NCBI GenBank assembly: GCA_040954595.2
Contig: CM082577.2
Location: 18,414,001 to 18,478,000 of the forward strand
From: Balanoglossus misakiensis
Lineage: Eukaryota > Hemichordata
DNA: 64,000 nt
Direction of reading: 5' to 3'
Shown: positions 59,781 to 64,000 of the stretch, one piece after another
Numbering within the stretch: the stretch's first letter is position 1
Layout: every line of letters starts with the position of its first letter
Position numbers and translations under genes: made by a program
The notes under the pieces: model-generated
What the model saw: the letters and a program-made list of their open reading frames with translations, nothing else
Told to the model about the DNA's origin: nothing
Databases searched by the model: none

Positions 59781-62700
59781 TCAAATCTGAATGCGTATGG
59801 CTTCATGAAAGCTGAAGTATTTGGGTACAATCTCAACTGTGACATTTGTTATGCCTTTCACATACACATGGTCAATCAATGTACCAGCTTCTGTGGTTGC
59901 TCTATTAACATACTGTTTGAATCCAAAACTTTGCATTAAGGCTGCATTCACAAACACCTCTGGAGGGGGGGGGCAGGAGAATTCAATTTTTTTTACCGCT
60001 AATTTTCACATGCCCCCCTTCTGAACTGCCAATATTTTCAAATCCCCCCCTTCCGAACTGCCAAAATTTTGAAATCCCCCCCCCCATTTTCTTTCACAGA
60101 GCAAAACACATCACCTATCTATCTTGTAAAAAGAAAAACAGCGCTCCCATGAAAATAATTTGAAACTGATGTTTCCCCTCATCAGTGGGTATTAAAACTG
60201 AACATTGTTTTTATTTTTTAAGTACATATATTTGTATTCTGTATTGGGAGACATTGTAAACCGAGAATTGAAGGGGGTGGGTTTGGGAGGGGGTGTCCCC
60301 CTCCCACGTAAGAAAATTTTCTAAAATACAGAGCTCAAAGCTGCATTTTAATGAACCCGGCAAAAGCAAATTAACTCAACTACTGGTATGTTGGGGAGGA
60401 CAAATTTAACCGCCGCCGCTCAAAGTTATCATGGGGTGGGGCAAGTCCCCTGACCTGGGACACTAGATAAACCAGTCAATGATTGAAAGGTGTTGATGAA
60501 TGGAGGGGGTGGGTGAAAATTTTGTAAAATAAAGGGCGCGAAACTGCATTTTTGTGGACTCAAAATAAATATTTAGTCGTTAAAGTTTTCAAGTCCCCCC
60601 CTTTCAGTCCCTAAATTATTTCAAATCCCCCCCCCTTACATACCCTCAATTTTTTCAAATCCCCCCCTCAATTCTCCTGCCCCCCCCTCCAGAGGTGTTT
60701 GTGAATGCAGCCTAAATTCACAAGACATGATGATGTGAATATGTTCTCATTGAAATCACCCATGATCACTGTCCCACCATGGCGTTTACCCATTTCATTC
60801 ACTAACAGAAGCAGGCTCATCCTGAATGTGTCCATTTTGTATGATGGTGGTCTGTAAACTACGGCTACTGTCACGTTGATGTCATGGACATAAAATGCCA
60901 TATATTCTAGGTTAAAAACACCCATATGCAAAATGTCAACAGTTTTGGATATAGTGTAGTACATTCCAACACCACCCCTATGTTGTGATTGCAAAGTTGC
61001 AGTATTATTATTTAATTGATTATAAGATAAACTTCGAGGTTTGTGACTAAACACAAAACCACTAACTTCTATTTCAGATACTCTTGTTGTCTCAGACAAC
61101 CATGTTTCTGTCAAACAAATGAAGTCCGCCTCCAAACAATCTATATCGGTTCGAATATCCTGTATGTGGTTTTCAACACCTTCAATATTATGCATGATGA
61201 CTGTGCAAGCATGACTTGTTTGCAACTTTGTTTCACATGTATCGAGAAACTGTGGCATTTCTGCTAAAGCAGCCTGCATCTTCGGATTGCAATAAATAGA
61301 TGATGTTTCAAATTGATCGATGACAAGACCTTCCAATGATGTCACTCGACTCAACGCAACATATGCCTGTCCTGGTGCAAACATCTTGTTTAAACTAACC
61401 ACAGCTTTATCAACTGTCAATCCTTGTACCTTGTGCACTGTACATGCCCATGCTAATTTCAGAGGAAATTGTCTCCTAATACCACCATTGCTTGCAACAG
61501 ACAATTCCTGAGGTTCAATACGTGTGCTTCTTTCTGGTAATGTAATCACATTAGGTGTTTTCCTGCGCAACTTCTGCCCAACACTTAAATTATCAAACAC
61601 CACATACACAGCCATTGGGAAAGTCCCAGATTCCTTCACTTCAATATGGCATACTGTTCCAAATACACCATTCACCAGCCCATCAGAAACATCTACATTT
61701 TGTGTCAATTGAACTCGTGCATTAACGGCTAGAGTTACACTTTTAGGCAACATTGTTCTGTAGACTTTCGTGTGATGCCCTTCCTTTCTCTCCAATTTTC
61801 CTGTTGTACCATTTTTGATGAAATCTTCTGCTTCAATACACACAGGATCAGAACATAATGAATGAAGCATTGTAACATTGCATTTATTTACTTCTGCATT
61901 TGTACCAAAAATGTGAATGGCCTCAGAGGATTCACCAGTGACACATTTCTGAAACATTTCCAAGTCATTTGGTTTCATTGCCTCTCCCTTCTTGTGAACT
62001 CTTATGTGATTCAGTGCTTCTGCAAAGCCACTATCCTTCTGTCTCATTATTTCAGTAAGCTCAACAATCTTGAAATTATCACTCCACAAGCTAATTACAT
62101 CATTGTCTATGCATAGTAGACTTCCTTTCACAGGTGGAAGTTGGTAAAAATCACCAACAGCGATGACACTTACAGTTCCAAATGGTGATTGACTTGAGCG
62201 TTGTTTCAGTTGTCTTAATCTTCCATGAACATAGTGCAATAACTTCTTATCAACCATGGAAATTTCATCTATGATTAAAATTTCCACATTTCCAAATTTC
62301 GCACGGAGACTGTTGATCTTTTCCTCATGCAGTGGCTGATATGGCAACTTTGAGTCAACTGCTATTGAAAATGCATGATGCAGTGTTTCTCCTTGAATAT
62401 TAAATGCAGCTACACCAGTTGGAGCAGTCAGCATTACAGAGACCTCATCAGGGGATGGCAATACACGAGCTAGAATTCGTTTGGCTTCATGATACAACGT
62501 CTTGATCAAATGGCTTTTCCCAGTGCCAGCACCACCACTCACAAATAAATAAAAAGGCTCTGGATTCTTCCCATTGGTTTTATCCAAACACCACTGTCTC
62601 ACACTATAGAATATTTTTGCCTGTTTTTTGTTCAATGATCTACACATTGCTGCAATCTCTGCTCTTGCTAGTGAAGTAGAAATCTGTACACTGCAATCAC

Positions 62701-64000
62701 CTTTCACCTTTTTCTTCAATTCTGGAATATCTGATTCTACTTCAGGATCATTACCATGGTATTTTTTGCCTTCCTCTATACATTCCAATCTGTCTAATTC
62801 ATTTTCAGGGCAGATTTGTGCCCATGCATCTTGCAGTGGTTCATTATTCCCACCAAGGAATTCTTCAGCCTCATCAACAGCATCAGCCTCTTTTTCATAC
62901 AATGCTTTGTTCCTTTCCACTATAACCTTCACTTTTTCTACACATTCAGATCCACATTTTACAGCACCAACACGATAGAAATTCTCATAGGATTCATAAC
63001 CACTAGGTTTCAGTTGTGCATCAACCCGGTATGGTAGAAAGAGTTCCAAGATACTACGATAATACTTCTCTGGATATTTTGTCACTGAGAATCTGGCATA
63101 TCTAATGACAGCTGGTTCAGTACGTGATCTCTTCTGCATATAGCCAATATCATTTTGTAACTTTACTAAAGGACTCTGTCGTTTCTCATCATTGACATTC
63201 ACAACTTCTGATTTTGACACTATTCTGTATTCTGAGCAAAATGTAGCAACACACATGCTATCGAAATCTACCCCATTAGGTCTGTTCTTGTATCTGTCAA
63301 CAATACTGTGCATCCAGATGCTTTCCTCATCGACCTCATCACCCTTCATTTTGCTTTTTATTGCAGCAAATGGCAAACTCATTTTAATAGGATTTTCTCC
63401 AGTTGGAATAAACTGGACTTTTCGAGATGATTGCTTCAGTTTCAATCCACACACTCTATATACAGCCTCCTGGGCACTCACTTCTCTGTTGTGAAGATAA
63501 ACACTGCCTAACTGCCTCAATGCAGATTTAGCATCCATATTTCCTTCTTTGTTAGCTTCTTTCTGAGCATGTTCCAGAAGTAAACCCATTTCTCTTTCTG
63601 CCTTGGAGATATAGGATACAATATACACAACACATGCATATGCATCAACAACAAACTGGATATCCATATTTGCATTCCAGCAACGCAAAAGACAAGCATT
63701 GTATTGGTTTACCCACACATCATTAGGCTGACGTTCCATAACTATACTTGTCTTTTTTGAAACGATTGAATGTGCTCTCTCATAGGCTTCCTGAGATATA
63801 CCAATTTTTTCAAATAAGTCATCTATGGTATCATACTCTTTCTCCTTGTCATTCATTGCCTCCCATACTTTTTCTAGCAGTTTTGTAGCCATCGTTTCCT
63901 CCACTGGTGAAACACTTCTCTGTGAAACAGCAATTTCAACTGGTTCGCAACTCTCTGCCTTTTCTAGATCTTCTGGTACTGTATTCACTACACTGTCAAC
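59781..64000 (-). pseudogene. Helentron polyprotein, Rep-helicase-endonuclease part (copy 2)
   Basis: The frame is open from the right edge to the MITE. Visible parts in order from about 63988: the linker before the tyrosine motif; [15 protein letters not shown]1 helicase motifs ([69 protein letters not shown]); and the endonuclease blocks CLTETWLS, VVYRPPS and MGDFNEN. At 60712 the frame meets a 773-bp MITE. The last endonuclease part (LIDHVYV, FSFHEAI, stop TGA at 59781-59783) lies beyond it and has a 6-base in-frame deletion relative to copy 1. None of the frameshifts that break copy 1 downstream of 42.1 kb are present. The start and OTU region are off the window. Confidence 0.92.
59940..60712. 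mobile_element. 773-bp Harbinger-like MITE, absent from copy 1
   Basis: TIRs of about 45 bp start GGCTGCATTCACAAACACCT. TAA lies on both sides (59937-59939 and 60713-60715). The matching site in copy 1 (about 38938, gcattaaattcac) is empty and has a single TAA, giving a direct before/after comparison. The interior is rich in C and G runs and encodes nothing. Confidence 0.95.

Larger units (their letters stand above)
54977..64000 (-). mobile_element. Second autonomous-type Helentron (copy 2), runs off the window
   Basis: From about 55082 onward the sequence follows copy 1 (from about 34021) closely through the tandem units, the pogo element, the 3' non-coding region and the polyprotein gene. 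The offset is about 21.0 kb at the polyprotein stop. The 5' part lies beyond 64000. Direct adjacency to copy 1 in the same orientation makes a head-to-tail pair. Confidence 0.88.

Noticed and set aside
60668-60760. A natural end of the copy 2 polyprotein after MGDFNENIFTSS
   Set aside because: The extra residues come from the inserted MITE; the true C-terminus continues beyond 59940 as shown by copy 1.
1-64000. tRNA, rRNA or other structured RNA genes
   Set aside because: No cloverleaf with conserved tRNA boxes and no rRNA stretch was noticed on either strand by eye; a dedicated RNA search was not possible.

Overview
The window reads as transposon-dense DNA of an animal, most likely an aquatic invertebrate. 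Genes have short GT-AG introns, and the mobile elements are typical animal types: a P-element/THAP9-like transposase, piggyBac, an L1/Tx1-type LINE, pogo/Tigger, Harbinger-like MITEs and Helitrons of the Helentron (Helitron2) type. No species can be fixed from the sequence alone. Conventional host genes are nearly absent. The best candidate for an ordinary gene is a three-exon C2H2 zinc-finger gene at 8.7-10.8 kb, and even that may belong to a mobile family.

Layout. 1-8 kb: a 223-bp tandem repeat, then a decayed P-element/THAP9-like transposase gene (810-7937) with five recognisable exon segments. It is split by a 3.35-kb inverted-repeat element (2559-5911) whose removal restores the reading frame. 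8.7-10.8 kb: the C2H2 gene on the minus strand. 11.0-13.4 kb: a 2.4-kb satellite built on the palindrome ATTCTGCAGAAT. 13.6-30.5 kb: a stack of nested elements that can be peeled apart. The outermost has 32-bp perfect TIRs, a CCCA target duplication and a zinc/CXC-domain gene. It contains a THAP/SAP TIR element and a piggyBac with TTAA ends. The piggyBac gene was itself hit by a 1504-bp TIR element with 92-bp perfect TIRs and by a Helentron-like element, and that last one carries a palindromic MITE and a 5.7-kb LINE.

30.5-64 kb: four Helentron-like elements lie head to tail in the same (minus) orientation. Two are short and non-autonomous (30.5-31.95 and 31.97-34.01 kb). One is about 21 kb and apparently once autonomous (34.0-54.97 kb). 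The last is a second, closely similar autonomous copy that runs off the right edge (from about 55 kb). The 21-kb element encoded one very long protein: two OTU cysteine-protease domains, a 17-residue repeat array, a Cys-rich region, an HUH Rep nuclease, a PIF1-type helicase and a C-terminal AP-type endonuclease. On the opposite strand, near its 5' end, is a three-exon gene that I read as an RPA-like single-stranded-DNA-binding protein. Together these are the parts expected for rolling-circle transposition: nicking and strand transfer (Rep), unwinding (helicase), single-strand protection (RPA), plus an endonuclease and a deubiquitinase-like module. Copy 1 is broken by indels and a stop. Copy 2 has an intact Rep/helicase frame within the window but a 773-bp MITE in its endonuclease domain.

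All identities rest on reading motifs by eye. No alignment or database search was run, and identity percentages are not claimed.
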